DNA of 64,000 nucleotides from Hibiscus mutabilis (Eukaryota > Streptophyta > Magnoliopsida > Malvales > Malvaceae), in assembly GCA_019671005.1 (NCBI GenBank), contig CM033718.1, forward strand, positions 23,192,014 to 23,256,013. Direction: 5' to 3'. This document shows, piece after piece, positions 21,800 to 31,990 of this stretch. Within the stretch, counting starts at the first letter, position 1; each line of letters begins with the position of its first letter. The notes below the pieces were generated by a model. The model saw only the letters and a program-made list of their open reading frames with translations. It ran no database searches and had not been told where the DNA came from. The position numbers and the translations under genes are program-made.

Positions 21800-21927
21800 T
21801 GTCACACCTTGAAAACAGGTCTAGTCGGAGTTAAGTTCCGGTGATTGAATATTTTGTACTGGTTAAAAATTAGCTCGATCTTGTACCTAATTTAAAGAGT
21901 AAAGGTTATTCGGGCTAACCGTATTAG

Positions 21928-21986
<59 letters not shown>

Positions 21987-23680
21987 AAGGGGCTGTAGGA
22001 CCCACGACCAATTCTTTCAACTTAAAGGAATTACCGTGGGTAATTCCATGAATTAGGATGCCCCGGCTCATGGCTTCCCACGTTAGGATAAGCGTGGCCC
22101 TTTGAGGCATCAATTGCTATTGATTGGCTCAAGGGGTTGATACAAAACAACCGTCATCGCTTCCGAAAGCCAAGAATAAAAGCACCATTATTCGAAAGTC
22201 TTAAAAACGTCGGGTTGTCAAGGTGAGTATAGTTGTGTCAAGGGATAGGCTCGGTGCCATCCCGTTGCATTATTTTATGATTATGTTTGTATTTGTTTAA
22301 GAGCTCCCGTAGAGCAACTATGTTGAATTCGATTGGGAAATTCGGTAAGTACTTGCATTGCTTTGATATGCGCAAATGTGACTATGATATGTTACATGCA
22401 TGTGATATATGAAAATGATGTTAAATGTTACATGATATGGAACTAAGGCTCATTTTGATATTTGATTTTTGATATGATATGACTTGAAAAAGATATATGG
22501 ACTATGTGAATTTGTGTAATTATGGACATTGGATACAATTGGCATGCCATAGGATTATTGAGCTCGTTTAAGTAAGGGAGGACTACGGTCTAGGGCTACG
22601 GCCTATATGTGGGGGAAATAAGGTCGGCTGTGTAAGGGATGTATCTCCAGAGCTACTAATCAAGGGCTACAGCCTATTCTTCGTTATACGTGTTGGTGTA
22701 CAGGGGAATCCGCATATCCAATGGCACTTAATGTGATATGTGCCTATGAATTGTGTAATGACATTATGATTACGATATGACTATGTGACATGTAATATGT
22801 GAATATGAAAGCATGAATTGTGTATAGTGTAATATGACTACTTGTATATCTGATTGTCATGCATTTCATAATATTGATCATCCTTTGTAATTGTTATAAC
22901 TACCTCACTAGGCTATGTAAGCCTAACATGTGTGTCTCATGCATTCTCAGGACCTTGAACAAATCCGAGCTTTGATCGTGTTGTTACGGTTGCAAGTCAC
23001 GTCTCTGCTATATATGCATGTTATCTTTTTCTATAGACTCCTAGTGAAGTGGCATATGACCCAACTTGTTTTGTATAAGCCTTTATAGATATATATGATG
23101 ACTTGGTAAAATGGTTTTGTTGTATGCTTAGATTTGGATAAGTTAAAACGGTTAAAAAGTGCCTAAAATGAGCCTAAGGTGAAAACTTGGTAAATGGATT
23201 ACGAACTCCCTAAACTTTGGCGTACCAATAGCATCATGATTTGTAAGCGTACTGGTAAAATTTGGTAAGGTTTGGAAATCACCCGATAGGTTAATCCAAA
23301 TAACAAAATAGTTTTGAACAGTTTACAAAATGGTCACTAAATATTGTATTGTCTAATCAGATAGGTAAATGACCTCCATTAGTAATGAAATTTCACAGGC
23401 TAATAATTAGTAAGATTAATTTTAGTATGGTAACCTGAATTTTGGCTAAGGACCTTTAAATTATAAAATTTATAATTTAGTCCCTAAGGTTAAGAAAAGT
23501 TTAAAATTGACCCCAACTCCGATTAAGTTTAGTAACAATCCAAGTGGATAAGTTTTAAGAATAATCAATATAATACTTAGAATAGGTTTTGAATTCTGAA
23601 ACCTATTCCGAACCTCCAATTAGTCTTCTGATAATACTATCTGACCTGGATCTCTACCAGACCGGGAAGAAGGTGTTACA
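21800..23680 (+). repeat. 3' LTR of the chromovirus
   Basis: 1881 bp, preceded by the purine tract AAGAGGGGGAGAG. It lacks about 225 bp present in the 5' LTR (equivalent to roughly 16590-16800), which removed the TATA box. It carries an expanded (ATT)n run. Confidence 0.9.
21931..21984 (+). repeat. (ATT)18 microsatellite in the 3' LTR
   Basis: Eighteen uninterrupted ATT units. The same site in the 5' LTR has about five. Confidence 0.95.
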
Positions 23681-23944
23681 CCTACCCAGTTAGATCCATG
23701 TGGGAAGCCTTAGGAACTAGAATTTGGTCAAAATAATTTCGTAAGAATGGTCATGCAGACTTGTCTAGAAGTGTTGGAATGCACTGCCCGGTTACTATTC
23801 GTACAATGAAATTGTTTTGAACATTCTAGGTTTCATTTCTTATTCAGTGTACTAATTTTTTTCTCTTTTCCTATTCTGTTTTGTATGCATGCATCATTCC
23901 ATATTTAGAAGGGGTTGGATCTTAAGATACTTGCTCGATTAGAA

Positions 23945-25325
23945 AATGGTTTTGCCATAGATGAGAGTTACTTAAAAAAGAGGAAGGTAATGCAAATGTA
24001 CGTCACTGGTCTGAGGTCAACCAGCGAGCACATAGAGATAGTTTGACAGTAGGTCATGAGACATAGACTTCAGAGTATGCCCACATCAGTGTCAAAGAGA
24101 ATAATTTGCAGAAGTTGCTTGAGTTTTGAGATCGTTTTGACTATGGGAAAAAGCAGTCGTTCCATTAGACCTATGGCGATATAGCTTATCTTCTGTATGT
24201 AAAAGTCGATGAACCGTTCCTCAAGGCTTTGGTCGAGTTCTAGAATTCGGGATATTGTTGCTTTACCTTCAATAGAGAGAACATGATGCCTACATTCGAA
24301 GAATATTTGGCCCTATTCAATCTGCGCAAGGTAAAGAAGAATTGGTTATATGTTAAACCACCTAAAAACAAGAGCGTTCACTTAAGGCTCAAGTCTTTTG
24401 CTAGAGTGGGCGACGAATGGGTCAAAGGCTTGATATAAAAGAGAGGGGGTAGCTTTTCTTTCTCTTGGTCAAGCATCCTAAAAATTATCCCTGCTTATCC
24501 GGACAAAGAAAAGAGAGTGGATCTTTTGGCTATAGAAATCTACGGCTTGGTCATCTTCCCTAATGTCCTGGGTAATATTGATGTGGCTCTACTAGACTTC
24601 TTTGAACAGATGAAAAGAGAAGTTAATCCGGTGCCAGCACTACTAGCAGAAACCTTCTCGCTGGAAGATAGAGGGTGTACGTTTTGGAGGATATGCCCCA
24701 TTGCTCCAGGTTTGGACCCTTAGTCATTTTTAAAAGTGTCTGACTTTGACTTTGTCTAATGTGTTCTCCCCAAACTTCTCGCCGCTTCGGGAGTTTTTTT
24801 GCAAAAGAATGGTCAGTTTCTAAGAAGGGCAAGTGGGTCAACATTTTCAGGGATCGTCGTGATCATGATATCATATGGAGAATTTCATGGATGGGCCACA
24901 CCAAGGTCTTATATAGATGTGGGGATCATAATCACTTGATGTTGTTACGATTATGTGGTGGAATTGGTTGTGCTCCCTTACTTGTGTCTCGACAGTATGG
25001 CTCTCGACAGTTCGTCCCCGTTACTATGGGCCTTGGTTCATCAGAGTTCACATTCTAAGGGGAATTTTGGAGAAAGTCCAAACTATTAATGATTCTCGGA
25101 AGCATTGCTATGTCCTGAAGATAAAGCATGACAACGAGTGCATGTTCGCCCCTAACTATGATGTATGGAGGCATGTGAGAGTGAACGATAAAGTTCTACC
25201 ACCGACTGGGAAAACTAAACCTGTTGATGAGAACTTGAGGGTGGTCCCATCTGAAGCAAACATTTTGAGGGCTGAACTGTATAGGAACAACATTTTGAGG
25301 GTGGTCCCATCTGAAGCAAACATTT
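23945..25325 (+). pseudogene. ORF1 of element B, truncated
   Basis: DUF7745-like pieces as in element A: LLAIEIYGLVIFPNVLGNID, EVNPVPALLAETFS, then FAKEW, WMGHTKVLYRCGDHNHL and WWNWLCSL in another frame. Stops and frameshifts are frequent. A 60-bp unit is tandemly repeated right before the break (from 25241 and 25301). The coiled-coil half is missing because the Athila region begins at about 25326. Confidence 0.6.
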
Positions 25326-25403
25326 CTAGGGGAAGATCTCAACGGTCTCAATCCATGAGTTATCGCACCCGAGATAGAAGCCGCCCACTTCAAATTAAAA
25401 CCT

Positions 25404-26505
25404 GTGATGTTCAACATGATCAACACAATTGGTCAATTTGGCGGCTCAACAACTGAAGATGCCAGACAACATCTCAAACCATTCCTGGAGATTTGCAATT
25501 CATTCAAGCTACAAAGAGTCCATGAAGATATCCTAAGGCTGAAATTGTTTCCCTATTCACTAAGGGATAGGGCAAAACCATGGCTGAATAGTATTCCATC
25601 CGTATCTATCGGATCTTGGATAGATTTATGTCGTGACTTTATTGCTAGATTTAGCTCTACGAATATGAATGACAAGTTGTGTAATGATATTACTTCTTTT
25701 TGGCAGGCAGATGATGAATCCATGTACAAGGCTTGGGAGCGATACAGAGAGCTTTTACACAAATGTCCCATGCACGGATTCCCATTGTGGACGCAAGTGA
25801 TGATGTTCTGCAACTCAATGAACACACCGACAAGATGCCTCGGTAAATGGCATACTCCTCGATAAGTCACCTGAAGAAGCGATAAAGATCCTGAACCGTC
25901 TTGCCAAGAACGATTATCAGTTCCCAACCACCCGAAGGGGAATAGTCAGACGTAATGCCACGATAAGTGAGGTTGATTCATCAGGATCTATTTCTGCACA
26001 ATTGGCCGCTCTAACCAACTTGGTTAAAAACATGAGCCGACCTAGCAACACACAGGAGATCAAGGTAGTAGATTCATTTTGTGATTTATGTAATGGTAAC
26101 CATGATTCTTCTGAGTGTCCACAAAATCGAGAATCTAGCTTTTACGTTAGAATCTATAACTTGAACAACAATGTGATGTCCAACACATACAATCTAGCTT
26201 GGAGGAAGCACCCTAATTTTTCACGGAGCAACCCAAACAACGCCATTAATCAGAACAGTAAGAACACACAAGCATCGAGATTCCAGCAGAACATGCCACG
26301 ACAACAAATGCTACAGCAATCGACACCATCTAGTTCTTTGGAAAACTCTCTCAATGCTTTCATGTTAAAAATTGAATCTTATATAGTAGAGCATAGTAAT
26401 TTCATGAAGAAGATTGATGCTTTTATGAACATGACGGAGATGAGATTGCAAAATCAAGAGGCAGCCTTGAAATCTTTGGAGACACAAGTAGGGCAATTCA
26501 CTTAG
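25404..26505 (+). pseudogene. Athila gag
   Basis: GQFGGSTTEDARQHLKPFLE, LKLFPYSLRDRAKPWLNSIP and the WxxLCRDFIARF helix are the Athila/plant gag core. A frameshift near 25830 breaks it inside a segment before LDKSPEEA-like residues. The frame 26002-26505 carries a knuckle, CDLCNGNHDSSEC, and ends with a helical stretch (MTEMRLQNQEAALKSLETQV) typical of these proteins. The product would package element RNA. Confidence 0.82.
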
Positions 26506-26909
26506 AACTTGAATATGAGACCACCAGGCGATTTACCTAGCGATACTGAGGTCACCAAAGGAATAGGCCATTATCAGTGTAAAGTAATCACCACCCGGAG
26601 TGGACTAAAGCTTAATAATGCACATGCCTAGCCAATAAACTGACCAAGAGAGCAACCCCTTATCCAGACAGATGAATCCAACAACAAAACCTCCAATAAA
26701 AATACTGAGTCAGAAATTGCCAAGGCAACTCCACATGCTCGTGCCTCGGTAAGCCCTAATGCCAAGGTAATACCAGATACCCATACCTCGACAATACTCG
26801 ATGCCATCACCTCGGCAAGTCTTGATACATCGGTAATTCACTTAAATCAAATTCCAATTCAAAAGAACAGATTAAGGAAATCCGACTTCCACCACCATTC
26901 CCACAAAGG
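26506..26909 (+). pseudogene. Gag-protease linker of Athila
   Basis: Low-complexity linker with stops. It contains several versions of a short inverted motif (TTGCCAAGGCAA at 26717-26728, CCTCGGCAA near 26810) that recurs through the element. PPPFPQRLKRKKQEYKF-like residues lead into the protease. Confidence 0.55.
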
Positions 26910-27878
26910 TTGAAACGGAAAAAGCAAGAATATAAGTTCAAGAAGTTCCTTGATGTCTTGAAACAAGTCCACATCAACTTGCCATTGGTTGAAGCAATAG
27001 AACAAATGCCGAACTATGCTAAGTTCCTTAAAGACATCATCTCTAAAAGGACTAGGCTAGGGGAATTTGAAACCGTTGTTGTGACAGAAGGATGCATGGC
27101 CATGTTACACAACCGGATGCCACCTAAACTTAAAGATCCCGATAGTTTCACTATACCATGTTCAATCAGAAACCATTATGTCGGGAAGGCATTGTGTGAT
27201 CTTGGAGCAAGCATAAACTTGATGCCAAAATCAGTTTTCCAGAAATTGGGAATCAGGAAGGCAAGACCAACAACAGTCATGCTACAGCTTGCTGACAGAT
27301 CCTATGTGCACCCAGAGGGAAAAATCGAAGATATACTAGTAAGAGTTGATAAATTTATTTTCCCCACTGATTTCATTATTTTGGATTGTGAAGTAGATGA
27401 GTTCGCACCCATTATCCTTGGGAGACCGTTCTTAGCTACGAGAAGAACGCTGATTGATGTTGAAAAGGGAGAACTCACAATGAGGGTGAATGACCAGCAA
27501 GTCAAGCTGAATATATTCCAGACCCTAAAGCATGGCGACAATCCAGAAGAATGTCAATTAATCCATGCTACAACAAAATTTGATTTTGACATGGAAGAAC
27601 ATTGCCTTGGCAATAACATTGCCCAGGCAATTGAACCTAAGACATTTAAAGAGCTGAACGATAATGAACCTAAGGAAGCCAATTGGATGGTAAGTCGACC
27701 AGGTACATATTTCGAGCCATTGGACTACACAGTTAAGGAAGGTAAACTGGAGAAACCTTCAATTGAACAACCTCCCATTCTTGAGTTGAAACCATTTATA
27801 GGGCAATTAAAATATGCTTACTTAGGAATCAATAATACCTTGCCCGTAATTATTTCTTCTAAGTTGCAGCCAGAATAG
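26910..27878 (+). CDS. Athila protease region
   Basis: 322 residues open. FKKFLDVLKQVHINLPLVEA and MPNYAKFLKDIISKRTRL lead into the aspartic protease with catalytic CDLGASINLMP, then FIFPTDFIILDCEVDE and IILGRPFLATRRTLIDV. This domain would cut the Gag-Pol precursor. The catalytic Asp and the ILGRPF flap side are intact. The frame is closed by TAG at 27876-27878 where a Gln is usual (PEQE), so the rest of pol is cut off. Confidence 0.85.
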   Translation: MKRKKQEYKFKKFLDVLKQVHINLPLVEAIEQMPNYAKFLKDIISKRTRLGEFETVVVTEGCMAMLHNRMPPKLKDPDSFTIPCSIRNHYVGKALCDLGASINLMPKSVFQKLGIRKARPTTVMLQLADRSYVHPEGKIEDILVRVDKFIFPTDFIILDCEVDEFAPIILGRPFLATRRTLIDVEKGELTMRVNDQQVKLNIFQTLKHGDNPEECQLIHATTKFDFDMEEHCLGNNIAQAIEPKTFKELNDNEPKEANWMVSRPGTYFEPLDYTVKEGKLEKPSIEQPPILELKPFIGQLKYAYLGINNTLPVIISSKLQPE

Positions 27879-27887
27879 GAAAAGAAA

Positions 27888-28792
27888 TTGATCGACATGT
27901 TGATACTGCACAAGAAGGCAATAGAATGGATAATTGCCGACTTGAAGGGAATTATCCTGGTAGTGTGTATGCACAAAATCCTATTAGAGGATGATCACAA
28001 ACTGACAATTAAGGCACAAAGGAGGCTTAACCCTGCTATGAAGGAAATCATCAAATGGCTTGATGCCGGAATCATATATCCTATCTCTGATAGTACATGG
28101 GTAAGCCCAGTACAATGTGTACCGAAAAAGGGAGGTATAACCGTGGTAAGCAACGAAAGCAACAAACTAATCCCAACTAGGACTGTGACTGGTTGGAGGG
28201 TTTGTATGGATTACTGCAAGCTAAATAAAGCTACTAGGAAATATCACTTTCCTTTTCCATTTATTGACCAAATGCTTGATCGACTTGCAGGTAAATTTTT
28301 TTATTGTTTTCTTAATGGTTACTCAGGTTATAACCAAATTGCCATAGCACCCAATTATCAGGCAAAGACCACTTTCACATGCCTGTATAGCACCTATGCT
28401 TTCCGAAGGATGCCATTTGGATTATGCAATGCTCCAGAAACTTTCTAGAGATGTATGATGGCAATTTTTTCCGATATGGTAGAAGGCTTCCTTGAGATTT
28501 TCATGGATGACTTTTCTGTCTTTGACAATTGCCTCGACAATTTGGAGAAAGTGCTAACAAGATGTGAAGAATCCGATCTAGTGCTCAATTGGGAGAAGTG
28601 CCACTTTATGGTAGATAAAGGCATAGTGCTCGGTCACAAGATCTCCTCCAAGGGAATTGAAGTCGACAGAGCCAAGGTGAAAGTGATCGAAAAATTACCA
28701 CCACCAAATTCGGTCAAAGGCATTCGAAGCTTTCTCGGTCATGTAGGTTTTTATAGAAGGTTATTTATAATTTTTCTAAAATCTCTAAACCT
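27888..28792 (+). pseudogene. Athila reverse transcriptase
   Basis: Blocks in order: GIIYPISDSTWVSPVQCVPKK, RVCMDYCKLNKATRK, FYCFLNGYSGYNQI, RRMPFGLCNAPETF, then TAG at 28446-28448 instead of Gln, then IFMDDFSVFDNCLDNL with both catalytic Asp of the MDD motif, and GHKISSKGIEVDRAKV. In the palm motif LDGYSGY the first Asp is Asn (LNGYSGY), which would disable it. A frameshift follows near 28780. Confidence 0.85.
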
Positions 28793-29290
28793 TTGTGTAA
28801 CTTGCTTGAACAGGACAAATCCTTTAATTTTGACGATTTATGTGTCCAAGCATTCGAAACCTTGAAGAAGCAGCTTGCATCAGCGCCTATTGTTGTACCA
28901 CCAGATTGGACATTACCCTTTGAACTTATGTGTGACGCAAGCGACATTGCAGTAGGAGTAGTACTAGGTCAACGAATAGGTAAAATCTTTTATGTGATTT
29001 ACTACGCTAGTAAAACTCTTAATGAAGCTCAAGTGAACTACACCACTACAGAGAAAAAGTTACTAGCTGTAGTTTTTGCTTTTGATAAATTTCGTTCATA
29101 CTTGATCGGGGCCAAGGTAATTGTTCATACTGACCATTCAACAATTAAGTACCTTTTTGCCAAGAAATATGCCAAACCTCATTTAATTCGTTGGATTTTG
29201 CTTTTACAAGAGTTGACATGGAAATTAAGGATATGAAGGGTATCGAGAACCAAGTCGCCGACCCTTTGTCACGCCTAGAACGAGGAAAAG
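28793..29290 (+). pseudogene. Athila RNase H
   Basis: LMCDASDIAVGVVLGQR, YTTTEKKLLAVVFAFDKF and VHTDHSTIKYLFAKK supply the usual D, E and D. A frameshift at about 29200 separates the final VADPLSRLE block, whose Asp is the fourth catalytic residue. The domain would digest the RNA strand during reverse transcription. Confidence 0.82.
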
Positions 29291-29529
29291 ATGATGACAC
29301 AAACGTGGAAATCTATGATGCATTCCCGAACGAGCAGTTGTTAATTGCCCAGGCAACCCCAACTATCGATGCCCAGGCAACAATAGTAGGGATTGCCTCA
29401 GCAATGCCTGTGGCAACAACAATAGCAATTGCCTCGACAATTCCATGGTATGAAGACTTAGTGAATTTCCTTGTTAGTGGCATTTTACCTCATGATCTTA
29501 CTCACTAGGGAAAGAAGCGGTTCCAACAT

Positions 29530-30730
29530 GATGCTAAGCATTATTATTGGGACGAGCCTCTTTTGTTTAAACAATATGCAGATCGGGTTATTAGGCGATG
29601 CATCCCCGAGGAAGAGCAATAAAATGTGATCCGACAATGCCATTCATCAACATATGGAGGTCATTTTGGAGGCATTCGCACCGTGGCCAAAGTCTTGCAA
29701 TCCGGTTTCTATTGGCCAACACTTTACAGAGATGTTCAAGGCTTCTACAAGAGGTGTGATCGATGTCTGGGAACATGGAATATTTCACGCCGACACAAGA
29801 TGCCACTACAAAATATCCTTGAGGTAGAGTTGTTTGACGTGTAAGGGATCGATTTAATGGGACCCTTCCCATCCTCATTTGATAATGTATACATCCTACT
29901 TGTCGTGGACTACGTGTCTAAATAGGTAGAAGCAGCTGTAGTTCCCAGCAACGATTCCAAGACTGTGCATAAATTATTGCAAAAAAACATATTCACACGA
30001 TTTGGAACACCAAGGGAAATTATCATTGATGGAGGCACCCACTTTGATAATAGGTTAATTGATAAAATGCTGGAGCGATTTGGAGTGACGCACAAAATTA
30101 CCACGGCATATCATCCACAGACAAACAAGCAAGCCGAAATTTCCAATCGTGAATTGAAGGTTATCCTTGAAAAAGTTGTCAATCCTTCTCGAAAGGATTG
30201 GTCAGCAAGAATTGATGAAGAACTATGGGCCTATCGAACATCTTTCAAGACGCCTTTAGGCATGTCACCCTACAGACTTGTCTACGGCAAGACTTTCCAC
30301 CTACCGGTAGAGATCGAACACAAAGCTTATTGGGTGATCAAAACTGTCAACATAGACTGGGAGAGTACTGGACAAAAGTGACTACTGGACCTTAACAAAA
30401 TTGAAGAATTTTGTGCCTTAGCTTACGACAACGCAAGAATCTACAAGGAGAAAACGAAGCGTTGGCATGACAAGAAGCTATTGTCGCGACAATGTCTGCC
30501 CGGGCAATTAGTTATTCTTTTCAATTCTTGATTAAAACTCTTTCCAGGAAAATTGAAATCGAGATGGTCTAGGCCTTTTGAAGTCGTCAAACCTTTCTCT
30601 CATAGTGCCGTGATAATCAAGTCCACCATTGACGGGTATGAGTTCAAAGTTAACGGATAAAGATTAAAGCACTATGCATACAACTATGTTGAGCGCGACA
30701 AGGAAGTAGTTACTTTAGGAGATGCATAAC
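29530..30730 (+). pseudogene. Athila integrase
   Basis: The zinc-binding part has HSSTYGGHFGG (two His) and CDRC (two Cys). The core shows GIDLMGPFPSSFD, IIIDGGTHFDNRLID and KQAEISNRELK, so all three DDE residues are present. A stop before GID (29842-29844) and TAG inside VSKxVEA break it. The tail after 30381 is also frameshifted, with YKVGDLVLLF-like residues near 30500. Confidence 0.82.
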
Positions 30731-30894
30731 CATGCTCTCCTTTGGTATTTCTTATTTATTTTTAGTTTTATATTTTTAGACTTATTTTCTTTTTGGATTT
30801 ATTTTTAGGATAGAAGTATGTTTTTACTTTAATTTTTATTCTTTTTATCTTTCCACAATTTTTCTTTGTTTTTGATTCCACAACCACAATCACC

Positions 30895-31131
30895 ATGGCC
30901 AAGAACATCAAGACAATTCCTCACCAGCTAAGGAACAAGAAGTGCCATAGAAAGCTCCAACAACGAAGCTTGCCTGGGCAACCAAAATTGCCTCGGCAAT
31001 TCTCGATGCCCAGGCAGCTGAACCCTACTTCGGCAACTGAGGATGCCACGACAAGTGCCACACAAGAGGCAACACCAGCCATACGCATTCAACCATCACA
31101 AATCGACAAACGAACCAAGCAATTGGCATGA
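30895..31131 (+). CDS. Short extra ORF after Athila integrase
   Basis: 78 residues, basic at the start (MAKNIKTIPHQLRNKK) and Thr/Ala/Gln-rich later. Some Athila relatives carry an envelope-like ORF here, but this one has no signal peptide or membrane segment. The middle (SLPGQPKLPRQ, then MPRQ) is encoded by three adjacent copies of the TTGCCNNGGCAA motif, which looks like a DNA-level feature being translated by chance. Function unknown. Confidence 0.35.
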   Translation: MAKNIKTIPHQLRNKKCHRKLQQRSLPGQPKLPRQFSMPRQLNPTSATEDATTSATQEATPAIRIQPSQIDKRTKQLA

Positions 31132-31990
31132 AGGAAACGCATAATTCAAGCTGACGACCTTTCCAACTAACTCATTTGCATTTTAATTTTAATTTTTGTA
31201 ATTGCATGCATTGAGGACAATGCTTCTCTCGAGTTTGGGGGGTTGTTTCTAATTAATTTCATGTTTAGTTGTATTCATCTTTAGTAATAGCATATAGGTT
31301 GCATATGTTACTTGCCATGCCTTTGATTGGATTTAATTGCTTGAACTTGTTGAATATCCGATGATAGATTTTTGCCACTGCACTTAATTGAAAAAACCTT
31401 TAAATTTTAGGATTGCATGAAAAGAACTTAGATCTTTTCTATGATGCTAAATATTATGAACACGATTGTGGCTTGTTGATTGAAAGAAACTTGGTGAACT
31501 TAGGTTGCTTAAAATTTGGGTAAATTTAAATTGAAAAATTAAAAGTTAATTTCTTGCTAGAGGTGCCCAAAACTGGCTCTAGTAGTTGCAAATTAAAGAT
31601 ATCACTAGAGATGCCCGAAATTGGCTCCAGTCGACAAAAAAAAATTAATTAATTAAAATAAGAAATTGCTTGCTTTACTAGAGGTGCCCAAAATTGGCTC
31701 TAGTAAAATGAAAAAAAATACCCCGGTAATTAAATTAATAAAAACCTATTGTTCATATAGAATCTTGAAAATCAACTTGTACACAACCACACACACACAT
31801 TGTCACGAGCATTATAGTTTGGTTTCGAGAAATTTTTGTGCTATCCGAAAAATTAAAAGGTGATCATACTTTGTGCCATGGTTCTGAGGTTTGAATTCAA
31901 GTTTGAAGCATGTCTTTGATGATTCAAGTCTTGGCAGGCAATTGTTAGTTTTGCATTGCTTGAGGACAAGCAATAGTTCAAGTTTGAGGG
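31132..31990 (+). other. Athila 3' noncoding region with hairpin triplet
   Basis: Noncoding and AT-rich. Three hairpins with a shared GCCCRAAAYTGG loop lie at 31557-31582, 31604-31631 and 31677-31704. The stretch ends with a weak purine tract next to the 3' LTR at 31991. Confidence 0.6.

Larger units (their letters stand above)
16314..23680 (+). mobile_element. Del/Tekay-type chromovirus with both LTRs
   Basis: A Ty3/gypsy element of 7367 bp with TGTCACACC...GGTGTTACA ends, flanked by CCTAC at 16309-16313 and 23681-23685. The PBS matches initiator tRNA-Met. The pol order is protease, RT, RNase H, integrase and chromodomain. It inserted into the leader of element B. The internal region is only 3432 bp because gag and part of the protease were lost. 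Confidence 0.92.
15514..25325 (+). mobile_element. Element B: Ogre/Tat-like copy split by a chromovirus
   Basis: From about 15514 the sequence repeats element A from 8797 on: LTR end, PBS, leader and, after the chromovirus at 16314-23680, ORF1. It stops at about 25325 in ORF1 where the Athila gag region begins. The first two thirds of its 5' LTR are missing at the A/B junction. It may be the left half of the element whose right half is D. Confidence 0.72.

Noticed and set aside
30895..31131. Possible envelope gene of Athila
   Set aside because: Too short, no signal peptide or membrane segment, partly encoded by copies of a DNA motif.
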